This document shows positions 1 through 11,454 of a DNA stretch of 38,791 bases, piece by piece. The stretch spans positions 1 to 38,791 of the forward strand of contig DASZWQ010000197.1 of NCBI GenBank assembly GCA_035546535.1. Direction: 5' to 3'. The notes beneath the pieces are model-generated. The model saw only the letters and a program-made list of their open reading frames with translations, did not search any database and had not been told where the DNA came from. The DNA comes from Pirellulales bacterium. GTDB lineage: Bacteria; Planctomycetota; Planctomycetia; Pirellulales; JACPPG01. Position 1 is the first letter of the stretch; the number at the start of each line of letters is the position of its first letter. The position numbers and the translations under genes are program-made.

Positions 1-12
1 AGAATTCGCGAC

Positions 13-1227
<1,215 letters not shown>

Positions 1228-1275
1228 CTATGCTTGGGCCGTGAATACGGTTTCGATCTCGCGAGGAGGTGCGTG

Positions 1276-2586
1276 ATGCCTGCCCGCCAACGCGTGGTGA
1301 TCATTGGTGGCGGGTTTGGGGGCCTGAAGGCTGCGCAGGCCCTGGCGCGCGAGCCGGTCGACGTCACGCTCATCGACCGGCGGAATTTTCATCTCTTCCA
1401 GCCGCTCTTGTACCAGGTGGCCACGGGCGGCTTGTCGCCGGCCAACATCGCGGCGCCGCTGCGGGCGATTCTCAAGTCGCGCGACAATACACAAGTGCTG
1501 CTCGCCGAAGTGAAGCACATCGACACCGCGCGGCGCGAGGTCATCTTGCGTGAAGAGACACTTCCCTACGACATCCTCGTGGTGGCGACCGGTTCGACTC
1601 ACTCCTATTTCGGCCATCCTGAATGGGAACAATGGGCACCGAGCCTGAAGACGATCGAAGACGCCACCGAGATTCGCCGCCGCATCCTGTCGGCCTTCGA
1701 AGCTGCCGAGCGCGAGCCCGACCCTGCACGGCAGCAGGCCTTGCTGACATTTGTGATCGTCGGCGGCGGACCAACCGGCGTCGAGCTGGCAGGCGCTGTC
1801 GCCGAATTGGCGCGCTGGACGCTACGCCAGAACTTTCGCCATTTCGATCCCGCGAGCGCGAAGATCATCCTGGTCGAAGGGGCCGATCGCGTGCTGACAA
1901 CGTATGCCCCGTCGCTGTCGGCAAAGGCCGCCCGATCGCTCGAGAACCTGGGCGTCACCGTGCGCACAGGCGGCATGGTGACCAATGTTGCGGAGCATGC
2001 CGTCACGGTTCGCTTCGGCAACGACGAGCAATCGTTCGCGGCACGCACCGTCCTGTGGGCCGCTGGAGTCACGGCGTCGCCCTTGGGAAAGATCGTCGCC
2101 GATGGAACGGGCGCCAAAGTCGATCGCGGCGGGCGCCTGATCGTCGAGCCCGATTTGTCACTTGCGGGCCACCCGGAGATCTTCGTGATTGGCGATCTGG
2201 CCAACTTCAGCCACCAGACCGGCGAACCATTGCCGGGCTTGGCGCCCGTGGCGATGCAGCAAGGGACCTACATCGCGAAAGCGCTGCGCCGTCGTGCGGC
2301 GGGAAAAGCGGTCAAGCCGTTTCGTTACTTCGATCGCGGCGTGATGGCCACGATTGGTCGTGCCAAGGCTGTGGCCGACGTGCGCGGCGTTCGCTTCTCG
2401 GGCCTGCTGGCATGGCTCGGGTGGCTGTTCATCCACCTGATGTTCATCATCCAGTTCCAAAGCCGCGTGCTCATTCTCATCCAATGGGCCTGGAACTACA
2501 CGACGCGTAATGCCCCCGCTCGCTTGATCACCGGGCGCGAGCCTTTTACACTCGTCGGGCGCGAAGAGAGTCCGCCGGAAAAGTAG
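1276..2586 (+). CDS. ndh: Type II NADH dehydrogenase (NDH-2 family, FAD-dependent)
   Basis: Single-subunit, non-proton-pumping NADH:quinone oxidoreductase of the inner membrane. The FAD-binding GGGFGG is at residues 11-16 and the NADH-binding GGGPTG at 163-168. IGDLAN near residue 305 is the second FAD contact. A hydrophobic/amphipathic C-terminal stretch (about residues 375-410, GLLAWLGWLFIHLMF) matches the membrane anchor of NDH-2. Length is 436 residues. The ATG at 1276 is preferred over the upstream ATG at 1225 because GAGGAGGT lies 5 bases before it and the Rossmann strand follows at once. It diverges from gap, so an NADH producer and an NADH consumer share one intergenic region. Quinone specificity cannot be read from sequence. 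Confidence 0.93.
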   Translation: MPARQRVVIIGGGFGGLKAAQALAREPVDVTLIDRRNFHLFQPLLYQVATGGLSPANIAAPLRAILKSRDNTQVLLAEVKHIDTARREVILREETLPYDILVVATGSTHSYFGHPEWEQWAPSLKTIEDATEIRRRILSAFEAAEREPDPARQQALLTFVIVGGGPTGVELAGAVAELARWTLRQNFRHFDPASAKIILVEGADRVLTTYAPSLSAKAARSLENLGVTVRTGGMVTNVAEHAVTVRFGNDEQSFAARTVLWAAGVTASPLGKIVADGTGAKVDRGGRLIVEPDLSLAGHPEIFVIGDLANFSHQTGEPLPGLAPVAMQQGTYIAKALRRRAAGKAVKPFRYFDRGVMATIGRAKAVADVRGVRFSGLLAWLGWLFIHLMFIIQFQSRVLILIQWAWNYTTRNAPARLITGREPFTLVGREESPPEK

Positions 2587-2622
2587 CCGAACTCGGCAAA
2601 ATCGCAGCTGGGTGGTGCGGCG

Positions 2623-2647
2623 GTAGCCTTCCGGGCTACTGATTTTT
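2623..2647 (+). terminator. Possible intrinsic terminator of ndh
   Basis: GTAGCC (2623-2628) pairs with GGCTAC (2634-2639) around a 5-base loop and is followed by TGATTTTT. It starts 36 bases after the ndh stop and overlaps the stop codon of the convergent EF-hand gene. The stem is short, so strength is uncertain. Confidence 0.45.
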
Positions 2648-3367
2648 CGGTAGCGCCGCGCCGGGCACTTGCACGCCACCACCGGCCATGCCGCCATTCA
2701 TCCCCTGGGTAAGCACGCGTTGCATGGCAGCTTGCTCCGACGGATCGAGTTGTCCATTGCCATTCGTGTCGAAGCGCTGCAGTTGCTGAGCCATCACAAG
2801 GTTGGGCCCCCCGGCTTGCATTTGCGCCATGCCCAGCTTCATGGCCTGTAGCTCTTGCGGGTCGAGCTGGCCATTGCCGTTGGCGTCGAACTGCCGCATC
2901 AGCATGTACATGCCTTGGTTGTTCGATAAGCCGCCACCGCGGCGTCCGCGCATGTTCTGCTGTGACATGTTTTGCATCTGCTGCATCTGTTGTTGCAACA
3001 GCTTTTCCTCGGCATCAGCGTCGGCCTGCGCCTTGGCAGCTTTCGCAGCGCGATCCTCCTTCTTCCGTCGCGCAGCGTCGGCCTTTTTTGCCTTGACGGC
3101 AGCTCGCTTGTCGGCGGCGGCCTTTGCCTTGCCGGCCTTTGTGGCGGCGGCGTCATCCGCCAGATCGGCGAACTCATCTTGCCGGTCGGCGACGTCCTTG
3201 GCGGCATTATCCCTCACAGCTTTGCTCTTCCCGGCGTCATCTTTCGCGGCGGTGCCTTGCGCAGGCTTCTTCGTTTTGTCGGCGGCGCTTATCATCGCCG
3301 GATCAGTCATAAAGCTGATCATGCTCGTGAGCACTGCTACCGTCGTCCATCGCGCCAGGTTTGACAT
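2636..3367 (-). CDS. Exported EF-hand protein with Ala/Lys-rich coiled-coil region
   Basis: Predicted 243-residue exported protein of unknown role. A signal-like hydrophobic stretch (about residues 8-20) is followed by an AxA-type site near residue 29. Residues 30-120 are very rich in Ala, Lys, Asp and Arg and probably helical. A Gln/Met-rich segment (122-138) and an Arg/Gly patch follow. Two canonical EF-hand loops, DANGNGQLDPQE (161-172) and DTNGNGQLDPSE (200-211), keep all Ca-ligand positions including the final Glu. The ATG at 3367 was chosen because the signal peptide starts there; the frame is open to 3439. A smaller protein at 17186-17581 carries the same type of EF-hand pair. Calcium binding is inferred; partners are unknown. 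Confidence 0.8.
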   Translation of the reverse strand: MSNLARWTTVAVLTSMISFMTDPAMISAADKTKKPAQGTAAKDDAGKSKAVRDNAAKDVADRQDEFADLADDAAATKAGKAKAAADKRAAVKAKKADAARRKKEDRAAKAAKAQADADAEEKLLQQQMQQMQNMSQQNMRGRRGGGLSNNQGMYMLMRQFDANGNGQLDPQELQAMKLGMAQMQAGGPNLVMAQQLQRFDTNGNGQLDPSEQAAMQRVLTQGMNGGMAGGGVQVPGAALPKNQ

Positions 3368-3611
3368 GAGGATGTCTCCACACTTCGTCGCCGACCGCTG
3401 TAAACCCAAGCTGCCAAGAGGCGGCTTGGACGTCACCAACCTAGTTTAATCGCCCCAGGCAAGGCTGGAAACGGTCTGGAGGGGCTTCCGTTCTATAAAA
3501 CCCCTGAAACTCTTCGCAGTTACGTGTTTTGCGGGACTTCTTTGGAGTCTCAGGCTCGCGACAAGATGTCCTAACGGTACGCCAGCCTGGGCGAAACTTT
3601 CCGCGGCCGAC

Positions 3612-4160
3612 TCACGCTCCCAGGAGCAACTCCAAATAACTGCGCCGCTCGGGGGCCTGCAGCCTTAGCCGCTTGGCCAGGCTGCCAAGAGCCGCGCGGG
3701 CGGCTGGTAGCATGGCTTCGTCGGCCGTTAGCTCGATCTCGCAGAACTGTCCGACCCCTTCGACGTCGTCGAGCGCTACTTCGCTCGCCCATCCCTCCCA
3801 ATCGAAATGGGCCGTTCGCCGCCGTTTGCGGACCGTGGCCACTTCGCGAAAACCGAGAGCCGCGAGCAATTCGGCAAATTGGTGCGCTCCTTCGTCGCCG
3901 GACGGGATCGCTAGTTCGATCTCGCGGCGGGTCTTGGTCGTGGCGTCAATCTTCGGCCCTTTGTAGGTCACGAAGTTCTTCTCACCGACAGAACGGATCC
4001 GCAATGCCTCGTCGGTCTTTGCAAAATCGCGCCCCGGATGATTGAAATACCGATCGGCCTGCGTCACCGCGGCGCCTACGATCGCGCCCAAATCCGCAAG
4101 CCGCGCTTCGCATGCCGCCACATCGGAAAGCGGGAACTTTTGCTCGACTTCGTAATTCAT
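3612..4160 (-). CDS. CYTH-domain protein (class IV adenylate cyclase / triphosphatase type)
   Basis: 182-residue cytoplasmic protein of the CYTH superfamily, whose members act on triphosphates (cAMP synthesis from ATP in CyaB-type enzymes, hydrolysis of thiamine triphosphate or inorganic triphosphate in others). The diagnostic ExExK motif is E4-V-E6-Q-K8. Further charged strands follow as expected: ALRIR, TYKGPK, TRREIE, RKRR and FCEIE. Length fits single-domain bacterial members. The ATG at 4160 is the only start that keeps the motif at the N-terminus; no good Shine-Dalgarno is visible. It lies 89 bases downstream of the methyltransferase, on the same strand as the thiamine-phosphate synthase fusion, which makes a phosphate-ester role connected to thiamine possible but unproven. 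Confidence 0.85.
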   Translation of the reverse strand: MNYEVEQKFPLSDVAACEARLADLGAIVGAAVTQADRYFNHPGRDFAKTDEALRIRSVGEKNFVTYKGPKIDATTKTRREIELAIPSGDEGAHQFAELLAALGFREVATVRKRRRTAHFDWEGWASEVALDDVEGVGQFCEIELTADEAMLPAARAALGSLAKRLRLQAPERRSYLELLLGA

Positions 4161-4249
4161 GCTAGCTTAGCAGGCGAGATGCCGCTCCTCGATAGTTTCG
4201 TCGTGCTCAAGACAGCTCCGGTCGGGCGCGCCTGAGACTGCCCGCTCTT

Positions 4250-4987
4250 CTACGTCTTGCGCGCCAGACAAGCGGTCCAGCCCGCGGGAAATTTGAACGC
4301 TGCGTAATGATTTAACTTGCCCGCCCGGAACCCTGCCTGCTCTAGCTGCTTCAGGACGATTGCCGGCGCGATCAGTTGCAGCTCATGCACCTCGTGGTCG
4401 CGACGATACGTCGCACCGCGGCGACGAAATGTTGTGATCGTGCGTGTAAGCCGTCGCCGCAAAGGATCTTCCGCGGCCTCGTAGAGACACGTCCAATCGC
4501 CTGTCTCGGTAAATCCCCGCGTCACTTTCGCCGGGCCGGCGCGACCGGGCCCAGCCACATCGAACAGGAAGAGTCCGGCCGGCGTCAGGGCGTCGTACAC
4601 GCGACGAAAAAAAGCCGACAATCGCCGCTCGGAATTCTTGACATCGAATAGATAGTTGAAGACCTCGCCGATCGCTACCACAGCCACGGCTCGCGGCAAC
4701 CGCGCGCCGAGGAACGAGCGGGCGTGGAATTTCCCTTTCGGAACGCGCTTTCGGGCGAGCGCCACCATTGCAGTCGAAATGTCGAAGCCGACGACATCAA
4801 ATCCGGCTTGTGCGACCTTTTCGGATAGAATTCCACTTCCACAACCGAGTTCCACCACCGTGCCGGCCGTGACCTTCGCGCGGTCGAGCTGCCCGAGCAA
4901 CTCATCGGCCGCTGAGTGGGCCAGGCCGCCAAAGCCGGCATCGTGGATAAACGCCAGATCGGCGCGATAGGCGTCACGAGCGATCAC
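4250..4987 (-). CDS. Class I SAM-dependent methyltransferase
   Basis: Predicted 245-residue cytoplasmic methyltransferase. Motif I, VVELGCGSG, is at about residues 44-52; the acidic ribose-binding position follows in VVGFDIS. The post-motif segment (IGEVFNYLFD, then LFLFDVAGPG) matches the class I Rossmann fold. The substrate is unknown. The GTG at 4987 follows GAGGTGAGA at a normal distance; the frame is open to a TTG at 5044, which has no Shine-Dalgarno and lies 15 bases after the stop of the upstream gene, so the start is uncertain by 19 codons. The short spacing to the ClpN-ThiE gene suggests cotranscription. Confidence 0.85.
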   Translation of the reverse strand: MIARDAYRADLAFIHDAGFGGLAHSAADELLGQLDRAKVTAGTVVELGCGSGILSEKVAQAGFDVVGFDISTAMVALARKRVPKGKFHARSFLGARLPRAVAVVAIGEVFNYLFDVKNSERRLSAFFRRVYDALTPAGLFLFDVAGPGRAGPAKVTRGFTETGDWTCLYEAAEDPLRRRLTRTITTFRRRGATYRRDHEVHELQLIAPAIVLKQLEQAGFRAGKLNHYAAFKFPAGWTACLARKT

Positions 4988-5059
4988 GTGTTCTCTCACC
5001 TCGACGTTGTTGATCACATCGGCATCGAGCTTGCCGCGATACAAGTACGAGAATCTGTG

Positions 5060-6733
5060 TTATCGCGCGGCTTTCAAACGCCGAACGAACTCGGCCGCCG
5101 CCTGCACCGGATCGGCGGCGGCAACAACGGCTCCGCTCACGGCAACCCGCGAGAATCCGGCCTGCAACACTTCGTCGAGGTTCGTCAGGTCAACACCGCC
5201 GATGGCAAACGCCGGCAAGCGAATTCTCGACGCCACATCGCGAAGCAACTCTACACCAGTGAAAGCTTCGAATTGCTTGGTTTTCGAGGGAAAAGTCGGT
5301 CCAACGCCGATATAGTCGGCTCCCTCGAACACCGCCTGGTGGGCTTGGGCGAGCGAATGCGTCGAGCGCCCGATTAGCGCCCGAGGTCCGAGGATGGCCC
5401 GCGCGGCCGAGATCGACAGATCGTCCTGGCCGAGATGTACGCCATCGGCGTGCGCGGCTGCGGCAATATCCGCGCGGTCATTGATGATGGCAAGAGTGCC
5501 ACGGGCCCTGGTACGCGCCTGCAAAAAGACGGCCCAGGCGAGCAGTTCCCGATCCGTGAGTTTCTTGTCGCGCAACTGAATCATGCCCACACCAGCCGCG
5601 ACTAGCTTGTCGACGAGTTCCGTGAATGCCAGTAAATTACCGCGGCAGCCGTCGATAAGCACGCACAGCCGTACCGCTTCGAGCCGCTGGGCGATCGATT
5701 GCGCTGCGTCAACCGCCTGTTCCAGCGTGTACGCGCGATAGCGAAGGCGCTCGAATATCGCGGCCGTGTCTGGTTCAGTAACCTTCGCGTATTCTTCCAG
5801 GCTGCGCAATGCCTCCTGCAGCCGTTTCCAGTTCGCCGTTAGCACGGCTGCGAGATCCGCCCGCTCAAATTCGGTATCGGTGGCGATCGTGATGCCGACG
5901 TCGCGGAGCGTGTCGCGGGAGGCCAACATGTCACCGTGCGCAAATGGCTGGAGCGCTCGCGCCAGCTCGTGCCGCAGGTGCTTGAGCTCGCTCGTCAGGT
6001 CTCGATGGTCGAGAACCAAACGCACGAAATCCTCGACGACGCGCAAGCCCTCGCGGGCTCGGTTGGCCGCCGCGTCGATCACACGCAGCAAACGGGCGTC
6101 CAAGTGTGGAGCGTGTGTTGTTTCGGTAATCCTTCTCCCCTCACCGGAAGAGGGTTGGATCGAGGGAGTCTCCCCATCGTCGGAGATTTGTTCACTGGCA
6201 ACTGCACCGCCACGAGCCGCAGCCAGCACCTCGGCCGCGACTTCTTCCACGGCTTCTGTGGCGGCGTCACGAATCTCGGGACCGGCGTCGAGCGCGACCG
6301 GTCCCGGCTCATGCCCATAGAGGTCGTGGATCTGCTTTTCGAGCTCGTCGGCGCGGAGGCCGTGCTCGGCGAGCCAATCGGCGGTCTCTCCCGGGGCCGC
6401 TACGAGTCCGAGCAGCAAATGCTCGGTCGCCAGCGCCAAGGGGCGCGGATAGGCCCAGAGTCGATCGACGGCCGCATTGATGGCCGCGGCCACGGCGGGA
6501 GAAAAATCACGCCGCGCGCCATTGGCGCTTGGCTGCAGGCTGGGCCAACGCTCTTTAACTTGTGCCTGGCCCACGCCGCGCGTTAGCAGCATCTGCGCGG
6601 CGCGGCATTCTTCCTCGGCCAGGAGGCCCAGAAGCAGCTCGGGCGCATCCAATTCGCCACGATCGGCGCGACTGCTCCAGCCGGCAGCTTCGGCAAGCGC
6701 TCGTTCGGCGGCGGCGGTAAACGACCAGGTCAT
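5060..6733 (-). CDS. thiE: Clp N-terminal domain fused to thiamine-phosphate synthase
   Basis: One uninterrupted 557-residue frame. Residues 1-142 form a Clp N-domain made of two repeats (FTAAAERALAEAAG..LLLGLLAEEE; FSPAVAAAINAA..EHLLLGLVAAPG). Residues 145-208 are an acidic, low-complexity linker. Residues 210-345 match the helical domain found ahead of ThiE in long thiamine-phosphate synthases (NRAREGLRVVEDFVRLVLD, LKHLRHEL). Residues 355-557 are ThiE, with IQLRDK, IINDR, HADGVHLGQDD, IGVGPTFPSKTK and FAIGGV all intact, so it should join HMP-PP and thiazole phosphate to make thiamine monophosphate. No AAA+ module is present. clpC, with a similar N-domain, lies 1 kb away and is divergent. 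No Shine-Dalgarno is obvious before the ATG. The enzyme half is certain; what the Clp domain does is unknown. Confidence 0.92.
   Translation of the reverse strand: MTWSFTAAAERALAEAAGWSSRADRGELDAPELLLGLLAEEECRAAQMLLTRGVGQAQVKERWPSLQPSANGARRDFSPAVAAAINAAVDRLWAYPRPLALATEHLLLGLVAAPGETADWLAEHGLRADELEKQIHDLYGHEPGPVALDAGPEIRDAATEAVEEVAAEVLAAARGGAVASEQISDDGETPSIQPSSGEGRRITETTHAPHLDARLLRVIDAAANRAREGLRVVEDFVRLVLDHRDLTSELKHLRHELARALQPFAHGDMLASRDTLRDVGITIATDTEFERADLAAVLTANWKRLQEALRSLEEYAKVTEPDTAAIFERLRYRAYTLEQAVDAAQSIAQRLEAVRLCVLIDGCRGNLLAFTELVDKLVAAGVGMIQLRDKKLTDRELLAWAVFLQARTRARGTLAIINDRADIAAAAHADGVHLGQDDLSISAARAILGPRALIGRSTHSLAQAHQAVFEGADYIGVGPTFPSKTKQFEAFTGVELLRDVASRIRLPAFAIGGVDLTNLDEVLQAGFSRVAVSGAVVAAADPVQAAAEFVRRLKAAR
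6131..6170. repeat. REP-like palindromic tract inside the fusion gene linker
   Basis: On the minus strand CCCTCTTCC and GGTGAGGGGAGAAGG form an imperfect dyad, flanked by CTCCCTCGATCCAA. It resembles the dispersed CCCTCTCCC/GGGAGAGGG elements of many GC-rich genomes. Here it is read in frame and supplies linker residues around 190-203 (SIQPSSGEGRRITE). Copy number elsewhere cannot be seen from this window. Confidence 0.4.
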
Positions 6734-6968
6734 AGGCGGACTAGATTGGCAAATCGCGAGGCAGACCGCAAATCGTTTCTCTCTCTCGAATTATCGCTCC
6801 TAACCGGTGCGGAGGGAGCGGCGCGTTGCCGGATTTCAGCGGCCTCGCCCTCGCCGGATGCGGAACCGCCCTAACCCCAAGCCGGCCCTTTAGTTGCCTT
6901 GCTCCAATAACCACTACGAGATACAATTCCGCGGCGAATGCAACCGGGTAGAAAAGGAGTTCTCACCC

Positions 6969-7613
6969 ATGCGCGGCCTGCGATGGGCTATCTATTTGTG
7001 GCCCGGATTAGCCGACCTGTGGTGGCACGGGGCGTGGTCGGGACTGGCGCTGGCTAGTTCCTATGCCGTGCTGACCGGTTTGTTGCTGGCGGCAACCCTG
7101 GTTTGGAACGAGCTATTGGGCCCGAACGTGGGCAGTTCGCTCTGGGGGGCTTACGCCGCCGCGTGGCTGGCACTTTTGTTTGTTTCGTTGCGAACCTCAC
7201 CGCGAGCCAAGGAAGCGCAACTCGCCGGTGCCCGCGACTTGTTTCCCGCAGCCTTGGCGGAATACTTAAGGGGGAACTGGCTCGAAGCCGAGTTGCTTGC
7301 GCGCAAGCAGATCGCCGCCTTTCCATCGGACGTCGAATCAACGGTCCTGCTGGCAGCCGCCCTGCGACACAATAACCGCTTCGACGAAGCCTACGAAACG
7401 CTCGATGTGGCGGCTCTGTGGGAGCGGGCCGAGAGCTGGAAGCTGGAGATCGACAGCCAATACCGGCGGCTCACGGAAAAGCAGAGCCGTCTGGCCTTAG
7501 AAGCAGCGCCTGCCAAATCCCTTGCGGCATCGGCGAAAACCGAAACGGAACACAAAGTGCAAGAGTCTGAGGAATCAGCAAAAACCCTGCCAGAATGGCG
7601 CCAAGCCGCCTGA
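6969..7613 (+). CDS. Membrane protein with TPR-like region, unknown function
   Basis: 214 residues, family not recognised. The N-terminal part holds about two membrane segments (roughly residues 18-45, GLALASSYAVLTGLLLAATL, and 53-70, WGAYAAAWLALLFVSL). A helical region follows whose pattern (LRGNWLEAELLARKQIAAFP, then LAAALRHNNRFDEAYETL) looks like one or two tetratricopeptide repeats. The tail is charged and probably disordered. The ATG at 6969 is preceded by AAAGGAG at 9 bases; the frame opens earlier, at 6894, but without supporting sequence. It lies 156 bases upstream of clpC on the same strand, so a role in protein quality control at the membrane is conceivable, not shown. Confidence 0.75.
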   Translation: MRGLRWAIYLWPGLADLWWHGAWSGLALASSYAVLTGLLLAATLVWNELLGPNVGSSLWGAYAAAWLALLFVSLRTSPRAKEAQLAGARDLFPAALAEYLRGNWLEAELLARKQIAAFPSDVESTVLLAAALRHNNRFDEAYETLDVAALWERAESWKLEIDSQYRRLTEKQSRLALEAAPAKSLAASAKTETEHKVQESEESAKTLPEWRQAA

Positions 7614-7769
7614 AACGGCAGGGGCCTTTCGAGGATCAAGAAAAAAGCAAGAATCAGATAGGTAACAAGCAAGTCCGGATCGAACGAACTGAGGGAGTCG
7701 ACCACCGTCCCTGGCACCGTGCAACGCAAGTAGCTGCCGCGCAAACGGGACGAAACTCGGAGAGAGCGC

Positions 7770-10295
<2,526 letters not shown>

Positions 10296-10329
10296 CGGCG
10301 GAGTCGCTTCAACTCGCGTAACAAATCTA

Positions 10330-10369
10330 CCGCCGCTCCAGGATGTCGATTCTGGGGCGGCGGTTTTTT
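10330..10369 (+). terminator. Intrinsic terminator of clpC
   Basis: CCGCCGCTCCAG pairs with CTGGGGCGGCGG (one mismatch) around a short loop, directly followed by six T residues. It lies 35 bases after the clpC stop. Confidence 0.9.
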
Positions 10370-10582
10370 GTGCGCGCATGTTCGCGCGTTTGACGCCGGT
10401 CATCCGCCTGTCGGTTGATACAGCCACGTCAGCGATACGCGCCGTTCGCGTCGCAAGCCCACCATTCTCGGTTTATGGTGTATTCACACCAAACGTCAAC
10501 GGGCAATTGGACAGTCGAATAGCCCGTGTGCGAGTAAAATCAGTGTTTGCAGATCTCGGTTTCGAGTTACCGCAAAGCGAAA

Positions 10583-10911
10583 ATGGAGTTTATTGGGGCC
10601 ACCTCCCCCCTAGCGTACGATGGGCATACGATCATTTGGAAAGGATGGCTAAACGATCAACTGGCGTGTTCGTTCTTCAACGACGCGTTCAAGAGAGTGA
10701 AGATCGATAGCCCGGAATTCGAGCAGCTTATGGCCACTCTATGGCACGAGGTCAAGGGGCATAATGTCGACGACGCGTCGCACGACAACAGGGAGGAAGA
10801 GAAGGCGTTCATCAAAAAGTACGAACAGCCATTTTCGACGCCATCAAGAAAGCGAAAGCAAGCGGAACATGGAAAAAGGCACTCGACAAGGCCGCCAAGT
10901 CGCACCCGTGA
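10583..10911 (+). pseudogene. Frameshifted small gene, about 109 residues if restored
   Basis: The frame from ATG 10583 gives a normal-looking protein (MEFIGATSPLAYDG..., SPEFEQLMATLWHEVKGHN, then EEEKAFIKK), after which the same frame turns into Arg/Pro/Ser-rich nonsense. A coherent Lys-rich tail (AIFDAIKKAKASGTWKKAL, ending KAAKSHP and TGA at 10909-10911) continues in the -1 frame. The switch can occur at CAAAAAG (10813-10819). This is either a single-base lesion in an A-run, a sequencing error, or a -1 frameshift site. No family recognised and no clear Shine-Dalgarno. Confidence 0.5.
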
Positions 10912-11218
10912 CTGGCGCCGGCAATCCTTCAGCCAGGTCTCAAGGAGCGCCGTCGCTGCCATTTCTCGGTTTCGCGGTCCTACTAGAGGTCGCCGCGGCA
11001 GCAATCGGCCTTGCCGCCTGCAACGCAACATCGAGATTGCGGTGGAATGGCTCATACCACAACGCCACCACGGGACTCTATGTCTTGTCGCTCGCCGTCG
11101 CCATTCTGCTCCGCGACCGCCCAACACGCCTCGATTGCTTGTTTTCGCACTCTTCGTGGTCGCACTCCTGTTGGGCTTTGTCCCGCCGACCCTTCCGGCA
11201 GTGTTATTCTCGAAGTAA
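10869..11218 (+). pseudogene. Frameshifted remnant of a small membrane protein
   Basis: From ATG 10869, overlapping the end of the previous remnant, one frame encodes a soluble lead and two hydrophobic segments (FLGFAVLLEVAAAAIGLAA; GLYVLSLAVAILL). Near 11105-11125 that frame loses coding character, while the -1 frame continues with a further membrane helix (RLLVFALFVVALLLGFVPP) and a stop at 11216-11218. Joined, they give a plausible protein of about 115 residues with three helices. Hydrophobic patterning is the only evidence, so this is tentative. Confidence 0.35.
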
Positions 11219-11454
11219 GAGATCCATTCCGCGCTGCCTGTGCATCTGAACTTGCGTGCTTTTGCCTTTCAGCCCGACACCGGCATGGGCTCGCTTCGCA
11301 AATGGTTTCGGGATGCCATGACAATCTGTCGCTGTCGATATTCGGAATCGGGGACAAATGGTCGCACCCACCCTCAAGAGGGCTGCCGAATGGCGAAGTG
11401 ACTGAAACGTGGCACCCTCGTAACCTTGGGACAAAGGGCATCGGAGGGTTTGCT
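11219..11454. other. Stretch with no supported gene
   Basis: No reading frame here shows convincing protein character and no RNA gene or terminator is visible. It continues the decayed region downstream of clpC. Confidence 0.4.

Noticed and set aside
6734-6968. THI-box (TPP riboswitch) ahead of the ThiE fusion
   Set aside because: I looked for the conserved CUGAGA and ACCUGA-type elements on the minus strand upstream of 6733 and did not find them.
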